From: Hyphomicrobiales bacterium
GTDB taxonomy: Bacteria; Pseudomonadota; Alphaproteobacteria; Rhizobiales; Rhizobiaceae
Assembly: GCA_900471525.1 (NCBI GenBank)
Contig: UCEZ01000007.1
Coordinates: forward strand, 124,001-188,000
Direction: 5' to 3'
DNA length: 64,000 nucleotides
The first letter of the stretch is position 1; each line of letters starts with the position of its first letter. The notes under the pieces are model-generated. The model was not told the DNA's origin. It worked only from the letters and a program-made list of their open reading frames with translations, and did not search any database. Positions 1 to 7,829 of this stretch are shown here, piece after piece. Position numbers and translations under genes: made by a program.

Positions 1-942
1 CTCGCCGGTACCCTCTCCGCCCTCACCGAAGGCCAGGTGTTCTCCAGGGCGGGCGAAGCCGTCATCGGTGCCGCCGTCAAATTACCGCTCGGCTACGAAG
101 TGAAACCCACCCATGGGCTTGCCGAACTCGGCGGCGAAACCCACACCGAACTCGCTTACCGCATCACCGGTCGGATGGCACCAACCGGCACGTCCTGGGA
201 CCGGGCGATCCTCGTGCCGATCCAGTCGGTCTGGAGCCTGCACGGAATGGGCGCGCATGAGCATGGGGAAGAAGAGCACGCGCAGGACGGCGCCCATCAG
301 GGAGAGCACGCCGAAGGTGCGGCGCCCGGACATGATGATGGTGACGATCACGAACATGCCCATATAGACCCTGCCGCTCCCCTTGATGAAGCATGGACCG
401 CCGCTTCGCCCGGACTTCCGGCCATTCTGGTCAAGCCGAAAACCATCGCCGATGCCTACAAGCTGCGGCAGGAGTATCGCGGCAACGGCACGCTCGCGGT
501 CTTTCCAGGTGAGGTGCTGACCAATCTCTATGCAACGCTCGGCGACGCCAAGCGTGTACTGTCGGCCGTTGCCATCGGTGCGCAGGTTCTTGTCGCCGCC
601 GCCGTGCTTTTGGTCACCGTCATTCATATAGGCCAGCGCCGCCGCCAGATCGGCGCGCTGCGGGCCTTCGGTGCGCCGCAAACCGCTGTGCTGCTGATCG
701 TCTGGCTCGAGCTTTTCCTGTTGGTCGCCGTAGGCATCCTCCTGGGTTTTGCCATAGGCTATGGTGCGGCACGGATCCTTTCTGGGTTGTTTTCGGGTGA
801 AAGCGGCGTTCTCCTGCCGGTCGGTTTTGCGCGTGAGGATCTGGCAAGTGCTCTCGCAATCACGCTTTTTGCCGCGGGCCTGGCGCTCGTCCCGGCCCTT
901 CTCGCTTACCGCCAGTCGCCTGCCGCGGCGCTGCGGGCCTGA
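1..942 (+). CDS. FtsX-type ABC transporter permease (5' truncated)
   Basis: The frame is open from the first base, so the N-terminus lies outside the window. The visible part ends with a typical FtsX/MacB-type permease core: three hydrophobic segments (about 540-640, 690-770 and 860-930 nt), with an RRRQIGALRAFGA cytoplasmic loop between the first two. Before them lies an extracytoplasmic stretch that is extremely rich in His, Asp and Glu (about 240-375 nt, many HE, HD and GH pairs). This suggests metal binding, so the transporter may serve a metal-related pathway rather than lipoprotein or peptide export; that is inference. The partner ATPase would lie upstream, out of view. The family call is firm; the substrate is unknown. 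Confidence 0.85.
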   Translation, partial: LAGTLSALTEGQVFSRAGEAVIGAAVKLPLGYEVKPTHGLAELGGETHTELAYRITGRMAPTGTSWDRAILVPIQSVWSLHGMGAHEHGEEEHAQDGAHQGEHAEGAAPGHDDGDDHEHAHIDPAAPLDEAWTAASPGLPAILVKPKTIADAYKLRQEYRGNGTLAVFPGEVLTNLYATLGDAKRVLSAVAIGAQVLVAAAVLLVTVIHIGQRRRQIGALRAFGAPQTAVLLIVWLELFLLVAVGILLGFAIGYGAARILSGLFSGESGVLLPVGFAREDLASALAITLFAAGLALVPALLAYRQSPAAALRA

Positions 943-1109
943 GCCCTGTCAGACGGCATTCGACTAAAGTCATAATCCCAAAGCCGCTCTGCCGCCTTAG
1001 GGTGTTTTCTGCCATTTTGTTCTCATGGCGCATTCCGCTTCGGAATCAGGGAGGATTCGGAGGCGACTGGGGATGCGCGCAAGCCATTTTTGAGTGGAGG
1101 ACAAACGCA

Positions 1110-2996
1110 ATGGCAAATGTCGCAGCAGTGGGCGGTGCAAAGGCCGGCCCCATGACCGCGGAGCAGAAGAAGGTGATTTTCGCCTCTTCGCTCGGCACGA
1201 TCTTCGAGTGGTACGATTTCTATCTCTACGGTTCGCTGGCCGTCTATATCGGCGCGACCTTCTTTTCCCAGTATCCTGAAACCACCCGCAACATCTTCGC
1301 CCTGCTTGCCTTTGCCGCAGGCTTCCTCGTGCGTCCGTTCGGCGCGCTGGTGTTCGGGCGTCTCGGTGATCTCGTCGGCCGCAAATACACCTTCCTCGTC
1401 ACCATCGTGATCATGGGTCTGTCGACCTTTCTCGTCGGCATCCTGCCCGGTGCCGCCTCGATCGGCATTGCCGCTCCAATCCTTTTGATCGCGCTGCGCA
1501 TGCTGCAGGGCCTGGCGCTTGGCGGTGAATATGGCGGTGCCGCGACCTATGTCGCCGAACATGCGCCGCAGGGAAAACGCGGTTACTTCACCTCGTGGAT
1601 CCAGACGACGGCGACGCTCGGACTGTTCCTGTCGCTGGTGGTCATCGTCACCGTGCAGATGCTTCTCGGCAAGGAAGCCTTCGCAGCCTGGGGCTGGCGC
1701 ATTCCATTCCTGCTCTCCTGCATCCTGCTTGGCGTCTCGGTCTGGATTCGTCTGAAGATGAACGAATCGCCTGCCTTCAAGAAGATGAAGGAAGAGGGCA
1801 AAGGCTCCAAGGCACCGCTGACGGAAGCCTTCGGCCAGTGGAGAAACGCCAAGATCGCGCTTCTCGCCCTGTTCGGCGCCGTCGTCGGCCAGGCCGTCGT
1901 CTGGTATTCCGGCCAGTTCTACGCTCTGTTCTTCCTGCAGAACATCCTGAAAGTGGACGGCCAGTCGGCAAACATCATGGTCGCCTGCTCGCTGCTCATC
2001 GGTACCGGCTTCTTCGTCTTCTTCGGCTGGCTCTCCGACAAGATCGGCCGCAAGCCGATCATCATGGCTGGCCTGCTTCTTGCCATGGTCACCTACTTCC
2101 CGCTGTTCAAGGCGCTCACCTGGGCCGGCAATCCGGCGCTGGCCGAAGCACAGCAGACCATCCGGGCGACTGTCACTGCCGCTCCCGGCGACTGCAAGTT
2201 CCAGTTCAACCCGACAGGCACGGCAAAGTTCACGACATCCTGCGATATCGCGACCTCGTTCCTGACGCGCAATTCGGTTCCATATGACGTCGTTCCCGGC
2301 GCCGCCGGCTCGGCTGCAACGGTCAAGATCGGCGAAGCAACGATCACCGGCTATGACGCGATTGCCGCTGGCGACAAGGCCAAGGCAACGGGTGCCGCCT
2401 TCGAAAAGCAGATCAACATGGCGCTCCATGACAGCGGCTATCCGCTCGTTCGTGGCGCTGCGAAGGTTCCGGAAAGCAAGCTGGACGGCTTCGTTGCCGC
2501 CAATCCCGAACTGGCGCTCGATGCCACGGCCGTTCGCGGTGACGACAAGGCAAGCATGACTGGCGAACAACTGGTCGCAGCCAAGCTGCTGACGGCCGAA
2601 GAAGCCGCCGGCGTCACCGAAATGCCGGTCTATACGATCGACAAGGGCGGTGCCTTTACCATGGTTGCCGATCCGGCGCGGGTCAACTGGATCACCATCA
2701 TCGCCGTGCTCACCGTGCTCGTCATCTACGTGACGATGGTCTACGGCCCGATCGCAGCGCTGCTGGTCGAACTCTTCCCGACCCGCATCCGCTACACCGG
2801 CATGTCCCTGCCCTACCACATCGGCAACGGCTGGTTTGGCGGCCTCTTGCCGGCAACCGCCTTCGCGATGAGCGCTGCGCAGGGCGATATCTACTACGGC
2901 CTCTGGTACCCGATCGTGTTTGCCGGCATCACCCTGGTGATCGGCATGCTGTTCCTGCCCGAGACCAAGGATCGCGATATCCACGCGATGGAATAG
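1110..2996 (+). CDS. MFS transporter, metabolite:H+ symporter (MHS) family, with large inserted domain
   Basis: This is a 628-residue inner-membrane transporter of the MHS branch of the major facilitator superfamily (ProP/ShiA/KgtP relatives). The first helix carries the family hallmark FEWYDFYLYG, and GRLGDLVGRK and GWLSDKIGRK match the MFS loop motifs. The frame is open back to 1002, but the ATG at 1110 follows a GGAGG-type ribosome site and gives the canonical N-terminus. Family members usually have about 430-550 residues. Here roughly residues 350-525 form an extra hydrophilic domain with two cysteines, between helices in the C-terminal half. MHS proteins move organic acids, osmolytes or aromatic acids; the substrate here cannot be inferred. 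A strong terminator follows. Confidence 0.9.
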   Translation: MANVAAVGGAKAGPMTAEQKKVIFASSLGTIFEWYDFYLYGSLAVYIGATFFSQYPETTRNIFALLAFAAGFLVRPFGALVFGRLGDLVGRKYTFLVTIVIMGLSTFLVGILPGAASIGIAAPILLIALRMLQGLALGGEYGGAATYVAEHAPQGKRGYFTSWIQTTATLGLFLSLVVIVTVQMLLGKEAFAAWGWRIPFLLSCILLGVSVWIRLKMNESPAFKKMKEEGKGSKAPLTEAFGQWRNAKIALLALFGAVVGQAVVWYSGQFYALFFLQNILKVDGQSANIMVACSLLIGTGFFVFFGWLSDKIGRKPIIMAGLLLAMVTYFPLFKALTWAGNPALAEAQQTIRATVTAAPGDCKFQFNPTGTAKFTTSCDIATSFLTRNSVPYDVVPGAAGSAATVKIGEATITGYDAIAAGDKAKATGAAFEKQINMALHDSGYPLVRGAAKVPESKLDGFVAANPELALDATAVRGDDKASMTGEQLVAAKLLTAEEAAGVTEMPVYTIDKGGAFTMVADPARVNWITIIAVLTVLVIYVTMVYGPIAALLVELFPTRIRYTGMSLPYHIGNGWFGGLLPATAFAMSAAQGDIYYGLWYPIVFAGITLVIGMLFLPETKDRDIHAME

Positions 2997-3021
2997 TCCG
3001 CGGTCTCTCCCGCAAACTGAG

Positions 3022-3051
3022 CCCGGCACTTCCCCTGGTGCCGGGTTTTTT
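3022..3051 (+). terminator. Rho-independent terminator of the MHS transporter gene
   Basis: A perfect 8-bp GC stem (CCCGGCAC/GTGCCGGG) with an 8-nt loop is followed by six T residues, 25 nt after the transporter stop codon. Its last base touches the stop codon of the convergent PAP2 gene. Confidence 0.9.
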
Positions 3052-3833
3052 CATGCCCGATCGGTGGACGATGTTCCGGCGGCTTGCAGTTCTCGGGTAA
3101 CCGGCGAATATCGCATTTCCGGCCAGCCGGCGCCATTGATGGTGAAGAGAATGCCGTAGCGGGCGAATTGAGTGGCGACGGCGAGCGCGAACCAGGCGCC
3201 GAGCGCCAGGCCGGCGATGACATCGCTCGGATAGTGGGCACCAACGATCACCCGTGCCAGCCCGATCCAGATACCGGCGATCAGCAGCGGTAGGCGCAGC
3301 TGCGGCGCTAGAAATCCCAAGGCGACGAAAAGAGCGGCTGCGGTCGTGGCATGGCCGGATGGGAAACTTTCATAGGCGGCGCTGTTGGCAAACGGCGAAA
3401 AGCTGATGATCCCTTGCTCCTCGAAGAATTGCGGCCGAGCCCGCCCGATCACCCGTTTCAGGACATTGGCCGTCAAGCCGGACAGGGCGATCGTGATGAA
3501 GACATAGGCTGCCGCCGCGGTCAGCAACCGGGCCGCCTCAGGTGCCTTACCCGCTGCGCTTTGCTTCAGCGTGGTTAAGCCTGCAAGGAATACATAGCCG
3601 GCAATCAGCAGGATCCAGCCGGATTTGCCGACATGGGTGAAGGTTCGCCCGAAATCAATCGCCAGCGCCGGAAAACGCCCGGCGGCCGCGCCGATACAGG
3701 TGTCGAACAGCGCAAAAGCAATGAAGATGAGGTTGAGACAGCAGAAATGATAGAGCGGGCTGACAAGTGCCTGGCACCGGCTTTCCGGTGATCGCGGCTT
3801 GACCCCGCAAGCCGCGAGCAATGTGTCCATCAT
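3051..3833 (-). CDS. PAP2-family phosphatase (first of a tandem pair)
   Basis: This is an integral membrane acid phosphatase of the PAP2 superfamily, 260 residues. The three phosphatase motifs are visible in order: KRVIGRARP, PSGHATT and the GAHYPSDVIAG type, which supply the catalytic histidines and the phosphate-binding Arg/Lys. Several hydrophobic segments surround them. Family members dephosphorylate phosphatidic acid, undecaprenyl pyrophosphate or lipid A, so the substrate is open. The first 20-30 residues are Cys-containing and not obviously membrane-like, so the true start may lie a little downstream. A second PAP2 gene lies just upstream on the same strand. Confidence 0.85.
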   Translation of the reverse strand: MMDTLLAACGVKPRSPESRCQALVSPLYHFCCLNLIFIAFALFDTCIGAAAGRFPALAIDFGRTFTHVGKSGWILLIAGYVFLAGLTTLKQSAAGKAPEAARLLTAAAAYVFITIALSGLTANVLKRVIGRARPQFFEEQGIISFSPFANSAAYESFPSGHATTAAALFVALGFLAPQLRLPLLIAGIWIGLARVIVGAHYPSDVIAGLALGAWFALAVATQFARYGILFTINGAGWPEMRYSPVTRELQAAGTSSTDRA

Positions 3834-3954
3834 CCTGATCCGCGCCCCGTCCGCCGCCTCTGGCTTGCCGCAGCACAGGGTCTAATTTAGCTGTGTTACA
3901 GCTAGATCACGCCGGTTTGACAGATATGCAAAAGGGATTGCTGTTGCGGGCGGG

Positions 3955-4629
3955 CTACACCTTTGTTCGAGGCCAGCTGGCGTCATCCAGCCGGAACAGC
4001 CAGTTCTGCCGGGCAAAGAAGAATGCCGTCATCAGCGCCGTCCAAAGACCCACCAGAAGGCCGGCCGCCACGTCACTGGGATAATGCGCGCCAACGACCA
4101 CCCGGGTGATGCCGATTGTCAGCGCGCCGAGCGCAAAGACAATCCTCAGCCGCGGCGCCAGCATCGCAAAGGCGCCGAAGAACGACCCGACCGCGGCCGA
4201 ATGGCCGGAGGGAAAGCTCTCGAACAACCATTCATTGGCAAAGGGCGTCAGGCTATGGGCGCCGTAATCGAGGAAAAGCTCCGGCCGGGCTCGCCCGATG
4301 ATCAGTTTCAGCAGATGAACCAGAGCGCTGGCGCTGCCGATCGTCACGAAAAAATACAGCGCCAACCGCCACGCGGTCTTGGCTTTTGAGGAAAACCCGT
4401 CGCTGCGCACCACACGATGCAGGATATAGGCAATGATGACGATCGAGCCCGAGCCGTAGATCATCCAGGAGAATGTCCCGAAATCGGTGATCCGCTCGTT
4501 GAAGGTCACAACCCCACCCGGCAGCCCCTGCGCCCACTGCGATATCATACCGTCAAAGGGAAGCAGCGCGGCGACCAGAACGGCCGCCGCCAGCAAGAGC
4601 CAGAGGGAAGAGGAAAGCGGTCGGTTCAT
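3955..4629 (-). CDS. PAP2-family phosphatase (second of a tandem pair)
   Basis: This is a 224-residue membrane phosphatase paralogous to the neighbour at 3051-3833. It carries the same three motifs, LIIGRARP, FPSGHSAA and GAHYPSDVAAG. It opens with a hydrophobic N-terminal helix and has about five to six membrane segments. The two genes share strand and motif spacing and are 121 nt apart, consistent with tandem duplication followed by divergence. Possible substrates are lipid phosphates or undecaprenyl pyrophosphate. The sequence does not say which. Confidence 0.87.
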   Translation of the reverse strand: MNRPLSSSLWLLLAAAVLVAALLPFDGMISQWAQGLPGGVVTFNERITDFGTFSWMIYGSGSIVIIAYILHRVVRSDGFSSKAKTAWRLALYFFVTIGSASALVHLLKLIIGRARPELFLDYGAHSLTPFANEWLFESFPSGHSAAVGSFFGAFAMLAPRLRIVFALGALTIGITRVVVGAHYPSDVAAGLLVGLWTALMTAFFFARQNWLFRLDDASWPRTKV

Positions 4630-4697
4630 GGAGGCGGTTTCTCGAATTGTTTTACGCGCGGCCTTCGCTGCTTTTCGTTTCCGGGTCCCCGTTTTCC

Positions 4698-4802
4698 GTC
4701 ATCCTCGGGCTTGACCCGAGGATCCACCAACACGACGTCTGTTGGGTGAAGGAGTCCTGCGAGCTGGCCGCGCTGGATCCTCGGGTCAAGCCCGAGGATG
4801 AC
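4698..4802. repeat. Rhizobial intergenic palindromic repeat
   Basis: Two 29-bp arms (4698-4726 and 4774-4802) are perfect reverse complements separated by 47 bp. Each arm is itself a small palindrome (ATCCTCGGG, 5-nt loop, CCCGAGGAT). Such GTCATCCTCGGG...GGATCCA units are typical dispersed intergenic repeats of rhizobial chromosomes. A diverged relative is at 52680-52815. Confidence 0.8.
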
Positions 4803-4863
4803 CGAGGAGAATGGCAACCGTTAGACCTATCTGTTACCTCGTGGGCAACCAATCAAGTCCATC

Positions 4864-4899
4864 AAACAAAACGGCACCCGGAGCGACTCCGCGTGCCGT
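4864..4899 (-). terminator. Terminator of leuB
   Basis: Read on the minus strand, a 13-bp stem with one mismatch (ACGGCAC.CGGAG/CTCCG.GTGCCGT) and a 3-nt loop is followed by TTTTGTTT, 26 nt beyond the leuB stop codon. Confidence 0.85.
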
Positions 4900-4924
4900 C
4901 AAATCAATCAGTCAACCGAACGGC

Positions 4925-6037
4925 TTAAGCGACAAGCGCCTTGAACTCGGCAAGGATCGCGTCGCCCATCTCGGTGGTGCCGACCTGGCGGGCACCGTCT
5001 GCCATGATGTCGCCGGTGCGGATGCCCTTGTCGAGTACGTTGGCGACAGCCTTCTCCAGCGTGTCGGCCTCCTTCACGAGGTTGAAGGAGTAACGCAGGC
5101 ACATGGCGAAGGAGGCGATCATGGCGATCGGGTTGGCGATGCCCTTGCCGGCAATGTCCGGCGCCGAGCCGTGTACGGGTTCATAGAGCGCCTTGCGCTT
5201 ACCGGTCTTGGCATCCGGCGCGCCGAGCGAAGCGGACGGCAGCATGCCGAGCGAGCCGGTCAGCATGGCGGCAACATCCGACAGCATATCGCCGAACAGG
5301 TTGTCGGTAACGATCACGTCGAACTGCTTCGGCGCACGGACCAGCTGCATGCCGCCGGCATCAGCCAGCATGTGGTCGAGCTGAACGTCCGAATATTTCG
5401 CCTTGTGCGTCGCCGTCACCACCTGGTTCCAGAGCACGCCGGATTTCATGACATTGCGTTTTTCCATCGAGCAGACGCGGTTGTTGCGGGTGCGCGCCAG
5501 CTCGAAGGCCACTCCGGCGATGCGCTCGATCTCGTAGGTGTCGTAGACCTGCGTGTCGATGCCGCGCTTCTGGCCGTTGCCGAGGTCGATGATCTCCTTC
5601 GGCTCGCCGAAGTAGACGCCGCCCGTCAGTTCGCGCACAATCAGGATGTCGAGGCCTTCGACCAGCTCGGCCTTGAGTGACGATGCGTTGGCAAGTGCCG
5701 GATAGCAGATCGCCGGGCGCAGGTTGGCAAACAATTCCATGTCCTTGCGCAGGCGAAGCAGACCGGCTTCCGGACGGACTTCATAGGGAACGTCATCCCA
5801 TTTCGGACCGCCGACGGCGCCGAACAGAACGGCGTCCGCCGCCATCGCCTTTGCCATGTCAGCGTCGGAAATTGCCGCGCCATGCGCGTCGTAGGCCGAT
5901 CCGCCGACCAGACCTTCGTCGGTCGTGAAGCCACCGGCCATTTCGGCGTTCATATAGGCGATGATTTTGCGGACTTCCGCCATGGCTTCCGGACCGATGC
6001 CGTCGCCGGGCAGAAGGAAAAGATTGCGCGCTGTCAT
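4925..6037 (-). CDS. leuB: 3-isopropylmalate dehydrogenase
   Basis: This 370-residue cytosolic enzyme oxidises and decarboxylates (2R,3S)-3-isopropylmalate to 2-oxoisocaproate with NAD+, the third step specific to leucine synthesis. Visible signatures are the N-terminal [10 protein letters not shown], the [13 protein letters not shown] segment, the substrate-binding [12 protein letters not shown], and the metal-binding/family motif ending in [27 protein letters not shown]. Length is normal for the family. The ATG follows AAAGGA at suitable spacing. The leuD gene for the isomerase small subunit lies about 10 kb away in the same orientation, separated by an accessory cluster. Confidence 0.97.
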   Translation of the reverse strand: MTARNLFLLPGDGIGPEAMAEVRKIIAYMNAEMAGGFTTDEGLVGGSAYDAHGAAISDADMAKAMAADAVLFGAVGGPKWDDVPYEVRPEAGLLRLRKDMELFANLRPAICYPALANASSLKAELVEGLDILIVRELTGGVYFGEPKEIIDLGNGQKRGIDTQVYDTYEIERIAGVAFELARTRNNRVCSMEKRNVMKSGVLWNQVVTATHKAKYSDVQLDHMLADAGGMQLVRAPKQFDVIVTDNLFGDMLSDVAAMLTGSLGMLPSASLGAPDAKTGKRKALYEPVHGSAPDIAGKGIANPIAMIASFAMCLRYSFNLVKEADTLEKAVANVLDKGIRTGDIMADGARQVGTTEMGDAILAEFKALVA

Positions 6038-6330
6038 GGGGCATTCCTTTAGTTACGAGGTGGGCTTGTCAGATGTTGGCGCGTTCTTAACGCAACTTCC
6101 GTTCAAGGAAAATGCGTTTCCGGAAAGAATTGTGCGCGCGATGTCAGTTCCGGCCGGAACAGGCGCTGCAGCCTGAGCATGAGATTTTTCCGCTTGCCGG
6201 CCATGCCTCCCGGTTGAACTGATGGAAACGCCGATGCGCAAACTCATCCGCTCCGTGACCGCAACCTTGCGGGCCACGCTGGACATGCTTCTCTTCGCTG
6301 GAAAATCCAAATCCTGAAAATTAGCAAGCC

Positions 6331-6348
6331 CTGTTCCATCTGGAACAG
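6331..6348. promoter_or_regulatory. Perfect inverted repeat, possible operator
   Basis: CTGTTCCA-TC-TGGAACAG forms a perfect dyad about 80 bp upstream of the small secreted protein gene at 6429 and about 290 bp upstream of leuB. It is shaped like a repressor site. It does not match the alphaproteobacterial LexA spacing. The factor is unknown. Confidence 0.45.
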
Positions 6349-6428
6349 CGCGTCTGGTTAGCCTGTGGGATAGTCGGGTCACTGGATGAGGGAGGCTCAT
6401 CCAAACAAGATCTCAAGGAGAGACCCGC

Positions 6429-6605
6429 ATGCGCAAGTTCGTTTTGACCGCCGCCATTGCTGTCATCACCGCCGTTTCCTTCGCCGCCCCTTCGCAGGCC
6501 GGCTATTACAGCGACGATTGCCAGCCCTATTGCTTCATCAAGAAGGTCAAGACCTACGACTATTACGGCAACGTGATCATCAAGAAGATCCGCGTCTGCG
6601 AATAA
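6429..6605 (+). CDS. Small secreted protein, conserved-type hypothetical
   Basis: This 58-residue protein has a clear Sec signal peptide (MRK, then a hydrophobic run ending APSQAG). The mature part is only about 34 residues, rich in Tyr, Lys and Val, with three Cys. The ATG is preceded by CAAGGAGAGACCCGC, a strong ribosome site, and a good terminator follows the stop, which supports a real transcription unit. I do not recognise the family. The mature peptide probably acts in the periplasm and may form a disulfide. Confidence 0.75.
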   Translation: MRKFVLTAAIAVITAVSFAAPSQAGYYSDDCQPYCFIKKVKTYDYYGNVIIKKIRVCE

Positions 6606-6633
6606 GCACTCGCCGTTTCTGGCTTCCTCCCCG

Positions 6634-6664
6634 AAAACCCGGCTGTCCCTGCAGCCGGGTTTTT
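6634..6664 (+). terminator. Terminator of the small secreted protein gene
   Basis: AAAACCCGGCTG and CAGCCGGGTTTT form a perfect 12-bp stem with a 6-nt loop and a run of T, 28 nt after the stop codon. Confidence 0.88.
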
Positions 6665-6731
6665 GGTGTCTGAGCCTTCAGGAGGTAGGCGCTTAAGCGA
6701 CGCGTGACAGAGCACCACGATGTGCCTGTTG

Positions 6732-6843
6732 CCCCTCATCCGCCCTGTCGGGCACCTTCTCCCCGTTTGACGGGGAGAAGGGACAAGCGGCGCCCGCCGT
6801 CATCCCCTCTCCCCGTGCGCGGGGAGAGGGCTAGGGTGAGGGC
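6732..6843. repeat. Intergenic palindromic repeat (CTTCTCCCCG / CCTCTCCCCG type)
   Basis: The unit begins CCCCTCATCCG and ends CTAGGGTGAGGGC, so its ends are near reverse complements. It contains two hairpins, CTTCTCCCCG...CGGGGAGAAG and CCTCTCCCCG...CGGGGAGAGG. It is the kind of dispersed extragenic repeat seen in many rhizobial genomes. Confidence 0.7.
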
Positions 6844-6866
6844 AGGCAAATACCGTCCGTGATCGG

Positions 6867-7829
6867 CTACCCCTTAAAGAAGGCGAGCATGTCGGGATTG
6901 AGGACGTCGGGATGCGTCGAGAGCATGCCGTGGGGAAGCCCGTCATAGCTCTTCAGCGTCCCGTTCTTGAGAAGTTTTGCAGAAAGCGGCGCGGAGTCGT
7001 CATAGGGCACGATCTGGTCGTCGGTTCCGTGCAAAACCAATACCGGAACGTCGATCTTCTTGAGATCTTCCGTGAAATCGGTCTCGGAGAAAGCCTTGAT
7101 GCACTCGTAATGCGCGTTTGCGGCGCCCATCATCCCTTGCCGCCACCAGTTGTCGATCAGGCCCTGGGAGACCGTCGCACCGGGGCGATTGAAGCCGTAG
7201 AACGGGCCGCTCGGGACATCGATGAAGAATTGCGCGCGGTTTGCGACCAGCGCGCTGCGCAGGCCGTCGAAGACATCGATCGGCAGCCCGCCGGGGTTCT
7301 TGTCCGACTTCACCATGACCGGAGGCACGGCGCCGGCGATGACCGCCTTGCCGACGCGTCCGGGCTTGGCGCGCGCCACATAGTGAACGACCTCGCCGCC
7401 GCCCGTGGAGTGGCCGACGTGGAAGGCATTCTTGAGGTCGAGCGCGTCAGTGAGATCAGCGACGTCGGCCGCATAGGTATCCATTTCGTGGCCGGTCGAT
7501 GTCTGCGTCGAGCGCCCATGTCCGCGGCGGTCATGGGCGATGACACGAAACCCCTGGGCCAGGAAGTAGAGCATCTGGTTGTCCCAGTCGTCGGCACTCA
7601 GCGGCCAGCCGTGGTGAAAGACGATGGGCTGCGCATCGCGCGGACCCCAATCCTTGTAGAAGATTTCAGTTCCGTCCCTGGTGGTGATCGTGCTCATGTG
7701 GACTTCTCCTTCCTGCGGGGTGGTCGCTGCCGATACGGTCATGGCCGGCAAAGCGAATGCTGCTGTGAGGGCTGCTCCGGCGACAAGAGCGTCGCGGCGG
7801 GTAAGGTCGAGTTTGAAGACATCAGACAT
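6867..7829 (-). CDS. Alpha/beta hydrolase, non-heme chloroperoxidase-like, with Tat leader
   Basis: This 320-residue serine hydrolase has the nucleophile elbow GHSTGGGE, an acid in [10 protein letters not shown] and a C-terminal His in LPHGM, the classic triad of cofactor-free haloperoxidase/esterase enzymes. The longer start at 7829 follows AAGGAG and adds a leader with a TRRDALVAG twin-arginine motif and a hydrophobic stretch ending TVSAA, so the product should be exported by Tat. A second ATG at 7697 (residue 45), with its own AAGGAG 8 nt upstream, gives the usual cytosolic N-terminus MSTITTRDG. The frame is open further upstream, but that part is coding shadow. The start overlaps the end of the MFS gene by 8 nt. 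Last gene of the AraC-led cluster; substrate unknown. Confidence 0.88.
   Translation of the reverse strand: MSDVFKLDLTRRDALVAGAALTAAFALPAMTVSAATTPQEGEVHMSTITTRDGTEIFYKDWGPRDAQPIVFHHGWPLSADDWDNQMLYFLAQGFRVIAHDRRGHGRSTQTSTGHEMDTYAADVADLTDALDLKNAFHVGHSTGGGEVVHYVARAKPGRVGKAVIAGAVPPVMVKSDKNPGGLPIDVFDGLRSALVANRAQFFIDVPSGPFYGFNRPGATVSQGLIDNWWRQGMMGAANAHYECIKAFSETDFTEDLKKIDVPVLVLHGTDDQIVPYDDSAPLSAKLLKNGTLKSYDGLPHGMLSTHPDVLNPDMLAFFKG

Noticed and set aside
1023-3029. A 668-codon open frame on the minus strand opposite the MHS transporter
   Set aside because: It is a coding shadow from high GC: biased to Asp/Arg/Gly/His, without domain, signal or ribosome site, and exactly opposite a well-supported gene.
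6331-6348. GTTCCATCTGGAAC considered as a LexA site
   Set aside because: It is an inverted GTTC-N6-GAAC dyad, whereas alphaproteobacterial LexA uses the direct repeat GAAC-N7-GAAC as seen before imuA.
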